Under the pieces are notes generated by a model. The model was not told the origin of the DNA and ran no database searches. It saw only the letters and a program-made list of their open reading frames with translations. Position numbers and translations under genes: made by a program. From Theocolax elegans (taxonomy: Eukaryota > Arthropoda > Insecta > Hymenoptera > Cerocephalidae), in assembly GCA_026168455.1 (NCBI GenBank), contig CM047426.1:52621085-52685084 (forward strand): a stretch of DNA of 64,000 bases, read 5' to 3'. This document shows, piece by piece, positions 20,601 through 33,900 of the stretch (positions are counted from its first letter, which is position 1; each line of letters begins with the position of its first letter).

Positions 20601-22450
20601 ATTCTATGGTAACAATTCGTACATCGTCTGCCTAACAAAATGCAGAAAACGATCGCATAGAATTATGTATAGCAATAGTTGTATAATTGATTATTGTAAT
20701 AATTTTTGGTTTCAAAATTCCTGCATCGTCTACGGATAAAAATGCAGAAAACGATTGCATGGAAAATGTATAACAGTAGTTGTCAAAATGATCATTGTAT
20801 AATTTTATGGTAACAATTCGTGCATCGTCTGTGTGTGAAAATGCAGAAAACGATTGCATGGAAAATGTATAACTGTAGATGTCAAAATGATCATTGTATA
20901 ATTTTATGGTAACAATTCGTGCATCGTCTGCCCAACAAAATGCAGAAAACGATGGCTTAGAATTATGTATAGCAATAGTTGTTAAATTGATTACTGTAAT
21001 AATTTTGGTTTCAAAATTTCTACATCGACTGCGTATCAAAATGCAGAAAAACGATTGCATAGAAAATGTATAACAGTAGTTGTCAAAATGAACATTGTAT
21101 AATTTTATGGTAACAATTCGTGCATCGTCTGTGTGTGAAAATGCAGAAAACGATTGCATGGAAAATGTATAACTGTAGATGTCAAAATGATCATTGTATA
21201 ATTTTATGGTAACAATTCGTGCATCGTCTGCCCAACAAAATGCAGAAAACGATGGCTTAGAATTATGTATAGCAATAGTTGTTAAATTGATTACTGTAAT
21301 AATTTTGGTTTCAAAATTCCTGCATCGTCTGCGGATAAAAATGCAGAAACGGTTGCATGGAAAATGTATAGCAGTAGTTGTCAACTTACCATTGTATAAT
21401 TTTATGGTAACAATTCGTGCATCGTCTGCCTAACAAAATGCAGAAAACGATCGCATAGAATTATGTATAGCTATAGTTGTTAAATTGATTATTGTAACAA
21501 TTTTTGGTTTCAAAATTCCTGCATCGTCTGCGGATAAAAATGCAGAAAACGATTGCATGGAAAATGTATAACAGTAGTTGTCAAAATGATCATTGTATAA
21601 TTTTATGGTAACAATTCGTGCATCGTCTGTGTGTGAAAATGCAGAAAACGATTGCATGGAAAATGTATAACTGTAGATGTCAAAATGATCATTGTATAAT
21701 TTTATGGTAACAATTCGTGCATCGTCTGCCCAACAAAATGCAGAAAACGATGGCTTAGAATTATGTATAGCAATAGTTGTTAAATTGATTACTGTAATAA
21801 TTTTGGTTTCAAATTCCTGCATCGTCTGCGGATAAAAATGCAGAAAACGGTTGCAAGGAAAATGTATAACAGTAGTTGTCAAAATGATCATTGTATAATT
21901 TTATGGTAACAATTCGTGCATCGTCTGTGTATGAAAATGCAGAAAACGATTGCATGGAAAATGTATAACTGTAGATGTCAAAATGATCATTGTATAATTT
22001 TATGGTAACAATTCGTGCATCGTCTGCCCAACAAAATGCAGAAAACGATCGCATAGAATTATGTATAGCAATAGTTGTATAATTGATTATTGTAATAATT
22101 TTGGTTTCAAAATTCCTGCATCAACTGCGGATAAAAATGCAGAAAACGATTGCATGGTAAATGTATAACAGTAGTTGTCAAAATGATCATTGTATAATCT
22201 TATGGCAACAATTCGTGCATCGTCTGCCCAACAAAATGCAGAAATCGATGGCATAGAATTATGTATAGCTATAGTTGTTAAATTGATTATTGTAACAATT
22301 TTGGTTTCAAAATTCCTGCATCGTCTGCGTATCAAAATGAAGAAAACGATTGCATGGAAAATGTATAGCAGTAGTTGTCAAATTATCATTGTATAATTCT
22401 ATGGTAACAATTCGTACATCGTCTGCCTAACAAAATGCAGAAAACGATCG
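19200..22450 (+). repeat. Satellite block repeated 8.67 kb downstream (copy 1, approximate limits)
   Basis: The variant order here recurs at about 27,870-31,120 with an offset of 8,671-8,673 bp at five separate landmarks (for example 20,395 to 29,067 and 22,190 to 30,863). Within the block an 18-monomer repeat of about 1,795 bp is visible (20,395 to 22,190). Confidence 0.75.
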
Positions 22451-25216
22451 CATAGAATTATGTATAGCAATAGTTGTTAAATTGATTATTGTAATAATTT
22501 TGGTTTCAAAATTCCTGCATCGTCTGCGTATCAAAATGCAGAAAACGATTGCATGGAAAATGTATAGCAGTAGTTGTCAAACTGAACATTGTATAATTTT
22601 ATGGTAACAATTCGTGCATCGTCTTCCCAACAAAATGTAGAAAACGATCGCATAGAATTATGTGTAGCAATAGTTGTATAATTGATTATTGTAATAATTT
22701 TGGTTTCAAAATTCCTGCATCGTCTGCGTATCAAAATGCAGAAAACGATTGCATGGAAAATGTATAGCAGTAGTTGTCAACTTACCATTGTATAATTTTA
22801 TGGTAACAATTCGTGCATCGTCTGCCTAACAAAATGCAGAAAATGATCGCATAGAATTATGTATAGCTATAGTTGTTAAATTGATTATTGTAACAATTTT
22901 TGGTTTCAAAATTCCTGCATCGTCTGCGGATAAAAATGCAGAAAACGATTGCATGGAAAATGTATAACAGTAGTTGTCAAAATGATCATTGTATAATTTT
23001 TATGATAACAATTCGGTGCATCGTCTGTGTGTGAAATGCAGAAAACGATTGCATGGAAAATGTATAACTGTAGATGTCAAAATGATATTGTATAATTTTT
23101 ATGGTAACAATTCGTGCATCGTCTGCCCAAACTAAATGCAGAAAACGATGGCTTAGAATTATGTATAGCAATAGTTGTTAAATTGATTACTGTAATAATT
23201 TTGGTTTCAAAATTTCTACATCGACTGCGTATCAAAATGCAGAAAACGATTGCATAGAAATGTATAACAGTAGTTGTCAAAATGAACATTGTATAATTTT
23301 ATGGTAACAATTCGTGCATCGTCTTCCCAACAAAATGTAGAAACGATCGCATAGAATTATGTATAGCAATAGTTGTATAATTGATTATTGTAATAATTTT
23401 TGGTTTCAAAATTCCTGCATCGTCTGCAATAAAAATGCAGAAAACGATTGCATGGAAAATGTATAGCAGTAGTTGTCAAATTACCATTGTATAATTTTAT
23501 GGTAACAATTCGTGCATCGTCTGCCTAACAAAATGCAGAAAACGATCGCATAGAATGATGTATAGCATAGATTGCATAATTGATTAAAGTAATAATTTTT
23601 GGTTTCAAAATTCCTGCATCGTCTGCGTATCAAAATGCAGAAAACGATTGCATGGAAAATGTATAGCAGTAGTTGTCAAAGTATCATTGTATAATTTTAT
23701 GGTAACAATTCGTGCATCGTCTGACTCACAAAATGCAGAAAACGATCGCATAGAATTATGTATAGCAATAGTTTGTATAATTGATTATTGTAATAATTTT
23801 GGTTTCAAAATTCCTGCATCGTCTGCGGATAAAAATGCAGAAAACGATTGCATGGAAAATATATAACAGTAGTTGTCAAATGATCATTGTATAATTTTAT
23901 GGTAACAATTCGTGCATCGTCTGTGTATGAAAATGCAGAAAACGATTGCATGGAAAATGTATAACTGTAGATGTCAAAATGATCATTGTATAATTTTATG
24001 GTAACAATTCGTGCATCGTCTGCCCAACAAAATGCAGAAAACGATCGCATAGAATTATGTATAGCAATAGTTGTATAATTGATTATTGTAATAATTTTTG
24101 GTTTCAAAATTCCTGCATCGACTGCGGATAAAAATGCAGAAAACGATTGCATGGTAAATGTATAACAGTAGTTGTCAAAATGATCATTGTATAATCTTAT
24201 GGCAACAATTCGTGCATCGTCTGCCCAACAAAATGCAGAAATCGATGGCATAGAATTATGTATAGCTATAGTTGTTAAATTGATTATTGTAACAATTTTT
24301 GGTTTCAAAATTCCTGCATCGTCTGCGTATCAAAATGAAGAAAACGATTGCATGGAAAATGTATAGCAGTAGTTGTCAAATTATCATTGTATAATTCTAT
24401 GGTAACAATTCGTACATCGTCTGCCTAACAAAATGCAGAAAACGATCGCATAGAATTATGTATAGCAATAGTTGTATAATTGATTATTGTAATAATTTTT
24501 GGTTTCAAAATTCCTGCATCGTCTACGGATAAAAATGCAGAAAACGATTGCTGGAAAAATGTATAACAGTAGTGTCAAAATGATCATGTATAATTTTATG
24601 GTAACAATTCGTGCATCGTCTGTGTGTGAAAATGCAGAAAACGATTGCATGGAAAATGTATAACTGTAGATGTCAAAATGATCATTGTATATTTTATGGT
24701 AACAATTCGTGCATCGTCTGCCCAACAAATGCAGAAAACGATGGCATAGAATTATGTATAGCAATAGTGTTAAATGATTACTGTAATAATTTTGGTTTCA
24801 AAATTTCTTACATCGACTGGTACAAAATGCAGAAAACGATTGCATAGAAAATGTATAACAGTAGTTGTCAAAATGAACAATTGTATAATTTTATGGTAAC
24901 AATTCGTGCATCGTCTGTGTGTGAAAATGCAGAAAACGATTGCATGGAAAATGTATAACTGTAGATGTCAAAATGATCATTGTATAATTTTATGGTAACA
25001 ATTCGTGCATCGTCTGCCCAACAAAATGCAGAAAACGATGGCTTAGAATTATGTATAGCAATAGTTGTTAAATTGATTACTGTAATAATTTTGGTTTCAA
25101 AATTCCTGCATCGTCTGCGGATAAAAATGCAGAAAACGGTTGCAAGGAAAATGTATAACAGTAGTTGTCAAATTACCATTGTATAATTTTATGGTAACAA
25201 TTCGTGCATCGTCTGC

Positions 25217-28200
25217 CTAACAAAATGCAGAAAACGATCGCATAGAATTATGTATAGCTATAGTTGTTAAATTGATTATTGTAACAATTTTTGGTTTCAA
25301 AATTCCTGCATCGTCTGCGGATAAAAATGCAGAAAACGATTGCATGGAAAATGTATAACAGTAGTTGTCAAAATGATCATTGTATAATTTTATGGTAACA
25401 ATTCGTGCATCGTCTGTGTGTGAAAATGCAGAAAACGATTGCATGGAAAATGTATAACTGTAGATGTCAAAATGATCATTGTATAATTTTATGGTAACAA
25501 TTCGTGCATCGTCTGCCCAACAAAATGCAGAAAACGATGGCTTAGAATTATGTATAGCAATAGTTGTTAAATTGATTACTGTAATAATTTTGGTTTCAAA
25601 ATTCCTGCATCGTCTGCGGATAAAAATGCAGAAAACGGTTGCAAGGAAAATGTATAACAGTAGTTGTCAAAATGATCATTGTAATTTTATGGTAACAATT
25701 CGTGCATCGTCTGTGTATGAAAATGCAGAAAACGATTGCATGGAAAATGTATAACTGTAGATGTCAAAATGATCATTGTATAATTTTATGGTAACAATTC
25801 GTGCATCGTCTGCCCAACAAAATGCAGAAAACGATCGCATAGAATTATGTATAGCAATAGTTGTATAATTGATTATTGTAATAATTTTTGGTTTCAAAAT
25901 TCCTGCATCGTCCTGCGGATAAAAATGCAGATAACGATTGCATGGAAATGTATAGCAGTAGTTGTCAAATTATCATTGTATAATTTTATGGTAACAATTC
26001 GTGCATCGTCTGCCTAACAAAATGCAGAAAACGATCGCATAGAATTATGTATAGCAATAGTTGTTAAATCGATTATTGTAATATTTTTGGTTTCAAAATT
26101 CCTGCATCGTCTGCGGATCAAAATGCAGAAACGATTGCATGGAAATGTATAGCAGTAGTTGTCAAATTATCATTGTATAATTTAATGGTAACAATTCGTG
26201 CATCGTCTGCCTAACAAAATGCAGAAAACGATCGCATAGAATTATGTATAGCAATAGTTGTATAATTGCTTATGTGTAATAATTTTTGGTTTCAAAATTC
26301 CTGCATCGGCTGCGGATAAAAATGCAGAAACGATTGCATGGTAAATGTATAACAGTAGTTGTCAAAATGATCATTGTATAATTTTATGGTAACAATTCGT
26401 GCATCGTCTGTGTGTGAAAATGCAGAAAACGATTGCATGGAAAATGTATAACTGTAGATGTCAAAATGATCATTGTATAATTTTATGGTAACAATTCGTG
26501 CATCGTCTGCCCAACAAAATGCAGAAAACGATGGCTTAGAATTATGTATAGCAATAGTTGTTAAATTGATTACTGTAATAATTTTGGTTTCAAAATTTCT
26601 ACATCGACTGCGTATCAAAATGCAGAAAACGATTGCATAGAAAATGTATAACAGTAGTTGTCAAAATGAACATTGTATAATTTTATGGTAACAATTCGTG
26701 CATCGTCTGTGTGTGAAAATGCAGAAAACGATTGCATGGAAAATGTATAACTGTAGATGTCAAAATGATCATTGTATAATTTTATGGTAACAATTCGTGC
26801 ATCGTCTGCCCAACAAAATGCAGAAAACGATGGCTTAGAATTATGTATAGCTATAGTTGTTAAATTGATTACTGTAATAATTTTGGTTTCAAAATTCCTG
26901 CATCGTCTGCGGATAAAAATGCAGAAAACGGTTGCATGGAAAATGTATAGCAGTAGTTGTCAACTTACCATTGTATAATTTTATGGTAACAATTCGTGCA
27001 TCGTCTGCCTAACAAAATGCAGAAAACGATCGCATAGAATTATGTATAGCTATAGTTGTTAAATTGATTATTGTAACAATTTTTGGTTTCAAAATTCCTG
27101 CATCGTCTGCGGATAAAAATGCAGAAAACGATTGCATGGAAAATGTATAACAGTAGTTGTCAAAATGATCATTGTATAATTTTATGGTAACAATTCGTGC
27201 ATCGTCTGTGTGTGAAAATGCAGAAAACGATTGCATGGAAAATGTATAACTGTAGATGTCAAAATGATCATTGTATAATTTTATGGTAACAATTCGTGCA
27301 TCGTCTGCCCAACAAAATGCAGAAAACGATGGCTTAGAATTATGTATAGCAATAGTTGTTAAATTGATTACTGTAATAATTTTGGTTTCAAAATTCCTGC
27401 ATCGTCTGCGGATAAAAATGCAGAAAACGGTTGCATGGAAAATGTATAACAGTAGTTGTCAAAATGATCATTGTATAATTTTATGGTAACAATTCGTGCA
27501 TCGTCTGTGTATGAAAATGCAGAAAACGATTGCATGGAAAATGTATAACTGTAGATGTCAAAATGATCATTGTATAATTTTATGGTAACAATTCGTGCAT
27601 CGTCTGCCCAACAAAATGCAGAAAACGATCGCATAGAATTATGTATAGCAATAGTTGTATAATTGATTATTGTAATAATTTTGGTTTCAAAATTCCTGCA
27701 TCGACTGCGGATAAAAATGCAGAAAACGATTGCATGGTAAATGTATAACAGTAGTTGTCAAAATGATCATTGTATAATCTTATGGCAACAATTCGTGCAT
27801 CGTCTGTGTGTGAAAATGCAGAAAACGATTGCATGGAAAATGTATAACTGTAGATGTCAAAATGATCATTGTATAATTTTATGGTAACAATTCGTGCATC
27901 GTCTGCCCAACAAAATGCAGAAAACGATGGCTTAGAATTATGTATAGCAATAGTTGTTAAATTGATTACTGTAATAATTTTGGTTTCAAAATTTCTACAT
28001 CGACTGCGTATCAAAATGCAGAAAACGATTGCATAGAAAATGTATAACAGTAGTTGTCAAAATGAACATTGTATAATTTTATGGTAACAATTCGTGCATC
28101 GTCTGCCCAACAAAATGCAGAAAACGATGGCTTAGAATTATGTATAGCAATAGTTGTTAAATTGATTATTGTAATAATTTTGGTTTCAAAATTCCTGCAT

Positions 28201-28800
28201 CGTCTGCGTATCAAAATGCAGAAAACGATTGCATGGAAAATGTATAGCAGTAGTTGTCAAATTACCATTGTATAATTTTATGGTAACAATTCGTGCATCG
28301 TCTGCCTAACAAAATGCAGAAAACGATCGCATAGAATTATGTATAGCTATAGTTGTTAAATTGATTATTGTAACAATTTTGGTTTCAAAATTCCTGCATC
28401 GTCTGCGGATAAAAATGCAGAAAACGATTGCATGGAAAATGTATAACAGTAGTTGTCAAAATGATCATTGTATAATTTTATGGTAACAATTCGTGCATCG
28501 TCTGTGTGTGAAAATGCAGAAAACGATTGCATGGAAAATGTATAACTGTAGATGTCAAAATGATCATTGTATAATTTTATGGTAACAATTCGTGCATCGT
28601 CTGCCCAACAAAATGCAGAAAACGATGGCTTAGAATTATGTATAGCAATAGTTGTTAAATTGATTACTGTAATAATTTTGGTTTCAAAATTCCTGCATCG
28701 TCTGCGGATAAAAATGCAGAAAACGGTTGCAAGGAAAATGTATAACAGTAGTTGTCAAAATGATCATTGTATAATTTTATGGTAACAATTCGTGCATCGT
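25217..28800 (+). repeat. 18-monomer higher-order repeat region (approximate limits)
   Basis: Identical variant strings recur at 25,217 and 27,009, and at 25,479 and 27,271 (offset 1,792), then at 28,567 and 30,363 (offset 1,796). Dividing by 18 gives 99.6-99.8 bp per monomer. Confidence 0.7.
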
Positions 28801-31120
28801 CTGTGTATGAAAATGCAGAAAACGATTGCATGGAAAATGTATAACTGTAGATGTCAAAATGATCATTGTATAATTTTATGGTAACAATTCGTGCATCGTC
28901 TGCCCAACAAAATGCAGAAAACGATCGCATAGAATTATGTATAGCAATAGTTGTATAATTGATTATTGTAATAATTTTTGGTTTCAAAATTCCTGCATCG
29001 TCTGCGGATAAAAATGCAGAAAACGATTGCATGGTAAATGTATAACAGTAGTTGTCAAAATGATCATTGTATAATCTTATGGCAACAATTCGTGCATCGT
29101 CTGCCCAACAAAATGCAGAAATCGATGGCATAGAATTATGTATAGCTATAGTTGTTAAATTGATTATTGTAACAATTTTGGTTTCAAAATTCCTGCATCG
29201 TCTGCGTATCAAAATGAAGAAAACGATTGCATGGAAAATGTATAGCAGTAGTTGTCAAATTATCATTGTATAATTCTATGGTAACAATTCGTACATCGTC
29301 TGCCTAACAAAATGCAGAAAACGATCGCATAGAATTATGTATAGCAATAGTTGTATAATTGATTATTGTAATAATTTTTGGTTTCAAAATTCCTGCATCG
29401 TCTACGGATAAAAATGCAGAAAACGATTGCATGGAAAATGTATAACAGTAGTTGTCAAAATGATCATTGTATAATTTTATGGTAACAATTCGTGCATCGT
29501 CTGTGTGTGAAAATGCAGAAAACGATTGCATGGAAAATGTATAACTGTAGATGTCAAAATGATCATTGTATAATTTTATGGTAACAATTCGTGCATCGTC
29601 TGCCCAACAAAATGCAGAAAACGATGGCTTAGAATTATGTATAGCAATAGTTGTTAAATTGATTACTGTAATAATTTTGGTTTCAAAATTTCTACATCGA
29701 CTGCGTATCAAAATGCAGAAAACGATTGCATAGAAAATGTATAACAGTAGTTGTCAAAATGAACATTGTATAATTTTATGGTAACAATTCGTGCATCGTC
29801 TGTGTGTGAAAATGCAGAAAACGATTGCATGGAAAATGTATAACTGTAGATGTCAAAATGATCATTGTATAATTTTATGGTAACAATTCGTGCATCGTCT
29901 GCCCAACAAAATGCAGAAAACGATGGCTTAGAATTATGTATAGCAATAGTTGTTAAATTGATTACTGTAATAATTTTGGTTTCAAAATTCCTGCATCGTC
30001 TGCGGATAAAAATGCAGAAAACGGTTGCATGGAAAATGTATAGCAGTAGTTGTCAACTTACCATTGTATAATTTTATGGTAACAATTCGTGCATCGTCTG
30101 CCTAACAAAATGCAGAAAACGATCGCATAGAATTATGTATAGCTATAGTTGTTAAATTGATTATTGTAACAATTTTGGTTTCAAAATTCCTGCATCGTCT
30201 GCGGATAAAAATGCAGAAAACGATTGCATGGAAAATGTATAACAGTAGTTGTCAAAATGATCATTGTATAATTTTATGGTAACAATTCGTGCATCGTCTG
30301 TGTGTGAAAATGCAGAAAACGATTGCATGGAAAATGTATAACTGTAGATGTCAAAATGATCATTGTATAATTTTATGGTAACAATTCGTGCATCGTCTGC
30401 CCAACAAAATGCAGAAAACGATGGCTTAGAATTATGTATAGCAATAGTTGTTAAATTGATTACTGTAATAATTTTGGTTTCAAAATTCCTGCATCGTCTG
30501 CGGATAAAAATGCAGAAAACGGTTGCAAGGAAAATGTATAACAGTAGTTGTCAAAATGATCATTGTATAATTTTATGGTAACAATTCGTGCATCGTCTGT
30601 GTATGAAAATGCAGAAAACGATTGCATGGAAAATGTATAACTGTAGATGTCAAAATGATCATTGTATAATTTTATGGTAACAATTCGTGCATCGTCTGCC
30701 CAACAAAATGCAGAAAACGATCGCATAGAATTATGTATAGCAATAGTTGTATAATTGATTATTGTAATAATTTTTGGTTTCAAAATTCCTGCATCAACTG
30801 CGGATAAAAATGCAGAAAACGATTGCATGGTAAATGTATAACAGTAGTTGTCAAAATGATCATTGTATAATCTTATGGCAACAATTCGTGCATCGTCTGC
30901 CCAACAAAATGCAGAAATCGATGGCATAGAATTATGTATAGCTATAGTTGTTAAATTGATTATTGTAACAATTTTGGTTTCAAAATTCCTGCATCGTCTG
31001 CGTATCAAAATGAAGAAAACGATTGCATGGAAAATGTATAGCAGTAGTTGTCAAATTATCATTGTATAATTCTATGGTAACAATTCGTACATCGTCTGCC
31101 TAACAAAATGCAGAAAACGA
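27870..31120 (+). repeat. Satellite block repeated 8.67 kb upstream (copy 2, approximate limits)
   Basis: Counterpart of 19,200-22,450. Differences I saw are few, for example ATCGTCTGCGG at about 28,997 where the first copy has ATCGACTGCGG at about 20,325. Confidence 0.75.
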
Positions 31121-33900
31121 TCGCATAGAATTATGTATAGCAATAGTTGTTAAATTGATTATTGAAATAATTTTGGTTTCAAAATTCCTGCATCGTCTGC
31201 GTATCAAAATGCAGAAAACGATTGCATGGAAAATGTATAGCAGTAGTTGTCAAATTATCATTGTATAATTCTATGGTAACAATTCGTACATCGTCTGCCT
31301 AACAAAATGCAGAAAACGATCGCATAGAATTATGTATAGCAATAGTTGTATAATTGATTATTGTAATAATTTTTGGTTTCAAAATTCCTGCATCGTCTAG
31401 CGTATAAAAATGCAGAAACGATTGCATGGTAAAATGTATAACAGTAGTTGTCAAATGATCATTGTATAATTTTATGGTAACAATTCGTGCATCGTCTGTG
31501 TGTGAAAATGCAGAAAACGATTGCATGGAAAATGTATAACTGTAGATGTCAAAATGATCATTGTATAATTTTATGGTAACAATTCGTGCATCGTCTGCCC
31601 AACTAAATGCAGAAAACGATGGCTTAGAATTATGTATAGCAATAGTTGTTAAATTGATTATCTGAAATAATTTTGGTTTCAAAATTTCTGCATCGCTGCG
31701 TATCAAAATGCAGAAAACGATTGCATGGAAAATGTATAGCAGTAGTTGTCAAATTAATCATTGTATAATTTTATGGTAACAATTCGTGCATCGTCTTCCC
31801 AACAAATGTAGAAAACGATCGCATAGAATTATGTATAGCAATAGTTGTATAATTGATTATTGTAATAATTTTGGTTTCAAAATTCCTGCATCGTCTGCAA
31901 AATAAAAATGCAGAAAACGATTGCATGAAATGTATAGCAGTAGTTGTCAAATACCATTGTATAATTTTATGGTAACAATTCGTGCATCGTCTGCCTAACA
32001 TAATCGCAGAAAAACGATCGCATAGAATTATGTATAGCAATAGTTGCATAATTGATTAAAGTAATATTTTTGGTTTCAAAATTCCTGCATCGTCTGCGTA
32101 TCAAAATGCAGAAACATTGCATGGAAAATGTATAGCAGTAGTTGTCAAATTATCATTGTATAATTTATGGTAACAATTCGTTGCATCGTCTGACTAACAA
32201 AATGCAGAAACGATCGCAATAGAATTATGTATAGCAATAGTTGTATAATTGATTATTGTAATAATTTTTGGTTTCAAAATTCCCTGCATCGTCGCGGATA
32301 AAAATGCAGAAAACGATTGCATGGAAAATATAACAGTAGTTGTCAAATGATCATTGTATAATTTATGGTAACAATTCGTGCATCGTCTGCCGCAACAAAA
32401 TGCAGAAAACGATGGCTTAGAATTATGTATAGCAATAGTTGCATAATTGATTATAGTAATAGTTTTTGGTGTCAAAATTCCTGCATCGTCTGCGTATCAA
32501 AATGCAGAAAACGATTGCATGGAAAATGTATAACAGTAGTTGTCAAAATGATCATTGTATAATTTTATGGTAACAATTCGTGCATCGTCTGCCCAACAAA
32601 ATGCAGAAAACGATGGCTTAGAATTATGTATAGCAATAGTTGCATAATTGATTATAGTAATAGTTTTTGGTGTCAAAATTCCTGCATCGTCTGCGTATCA
32701 AAATGCAGAAAACGATTGCATGGAAAATGTATAACAGTAGTTGTCAAAATGATCATTGTATAATTTTATGGTAACAATTCGTGCATCGTCTGCCCAACAA
32801 AATGCAGAAAACGATGGCTTAGAATTATGTATAGCAATAGTTGTTAAATTGATTATTGAAATAATTTTGGTTTCGAAATTCCTGCATCGTCTGCGTATCA
32901 AAATGCAGAAAACGATTGCATGGAAAATGTATAGCAGTAGTTGTCAAATTATCATTGTATAATTTTATGGTAACAATTCGTGCATCGTCTGCCTAACAAA
33001 ATGCAGAAAACGCTCGCATAGAATTATGTGTAGCAATAGTTGCATAATTGATTATAGTAATAGTTTTTGGTTTCAAAATTCCTGCATCGTCTGCGTATCA
33101 AAATGCAGAAAACGATTGCATGGAAAATGTATAACAGTAGTTGTCAAAATGATCATGGGTAATAATTTTATGGTAACATTTCATGCATCGTCTGCCCAAC
33201 AAAATGCAGAAACGATGGCATAGAATTATGTATAGCAATAGTTGTTTAATGATTATTGTAATAATTTTTGGTTTTCAAAATTTCTACATCGACTGCGTAT
33301 CAAAATGCAGAAAACGATTGCATAGAAAATGTATAACAGTAGTTGTCAAAATGATCATTGTATAATTTTATGGTAACAATTCGTGCATCGTCTGCCCAAC
33401 AAAATGCAGAAAACGATGGCTTAGAATTATGTATAGCAATAGTTGTTAAATTGATTATTGAAATAATTTCGGTTTCAAAATTCCTGCATCGTCTGCGGAT
33501 AAAAATTCAGAAAACGATTGCAAGGAAAATGTATAACAGTAGTTGTCAAAATGATCATTGTATAATTTTATGGTAACAATTCGTGCATCGTCTGTGTATG
33601 AAAATGCAGAAAACGATTGCATGGAAAATGTATAACTGTAGATGTCAAAATGATCATTGTATAATTTTATGGTAACAATTCGTGCATCGTCTGCCCAACA
33701 AAATGCAGAAAACGATGGCTTAGAATTATGTATAGCAATATTTGTTAAATTGATTATTGAAATAATTTCGGTTTCAAAATTCCTGCATCGTCTGCGTATC
33801 AAAATGCAGAAAACGATTGCATGGAAAATGTATAGCAGTAGTTGTCAATGATCATTGTATAATTTTATGGTACAATTCGTGCATCGTCTGCCTAACAAAA
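31100..33900 (+). repeat. Triplicated satellite block, copy 1 (approximate limits)
   Basis: Carries rare variants: TTATAGTAATAGTTTTTGG, GGTGTCAAAATTCC (about 32,470 and 32,670), ACGCTCGCATAG (33,009) and TTCAGAAAACGATTGCAAGG (33,507). They occur in the same order near 35.2-37.5 kb and 44.2-46.8 kb. Confidence 0.65.
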
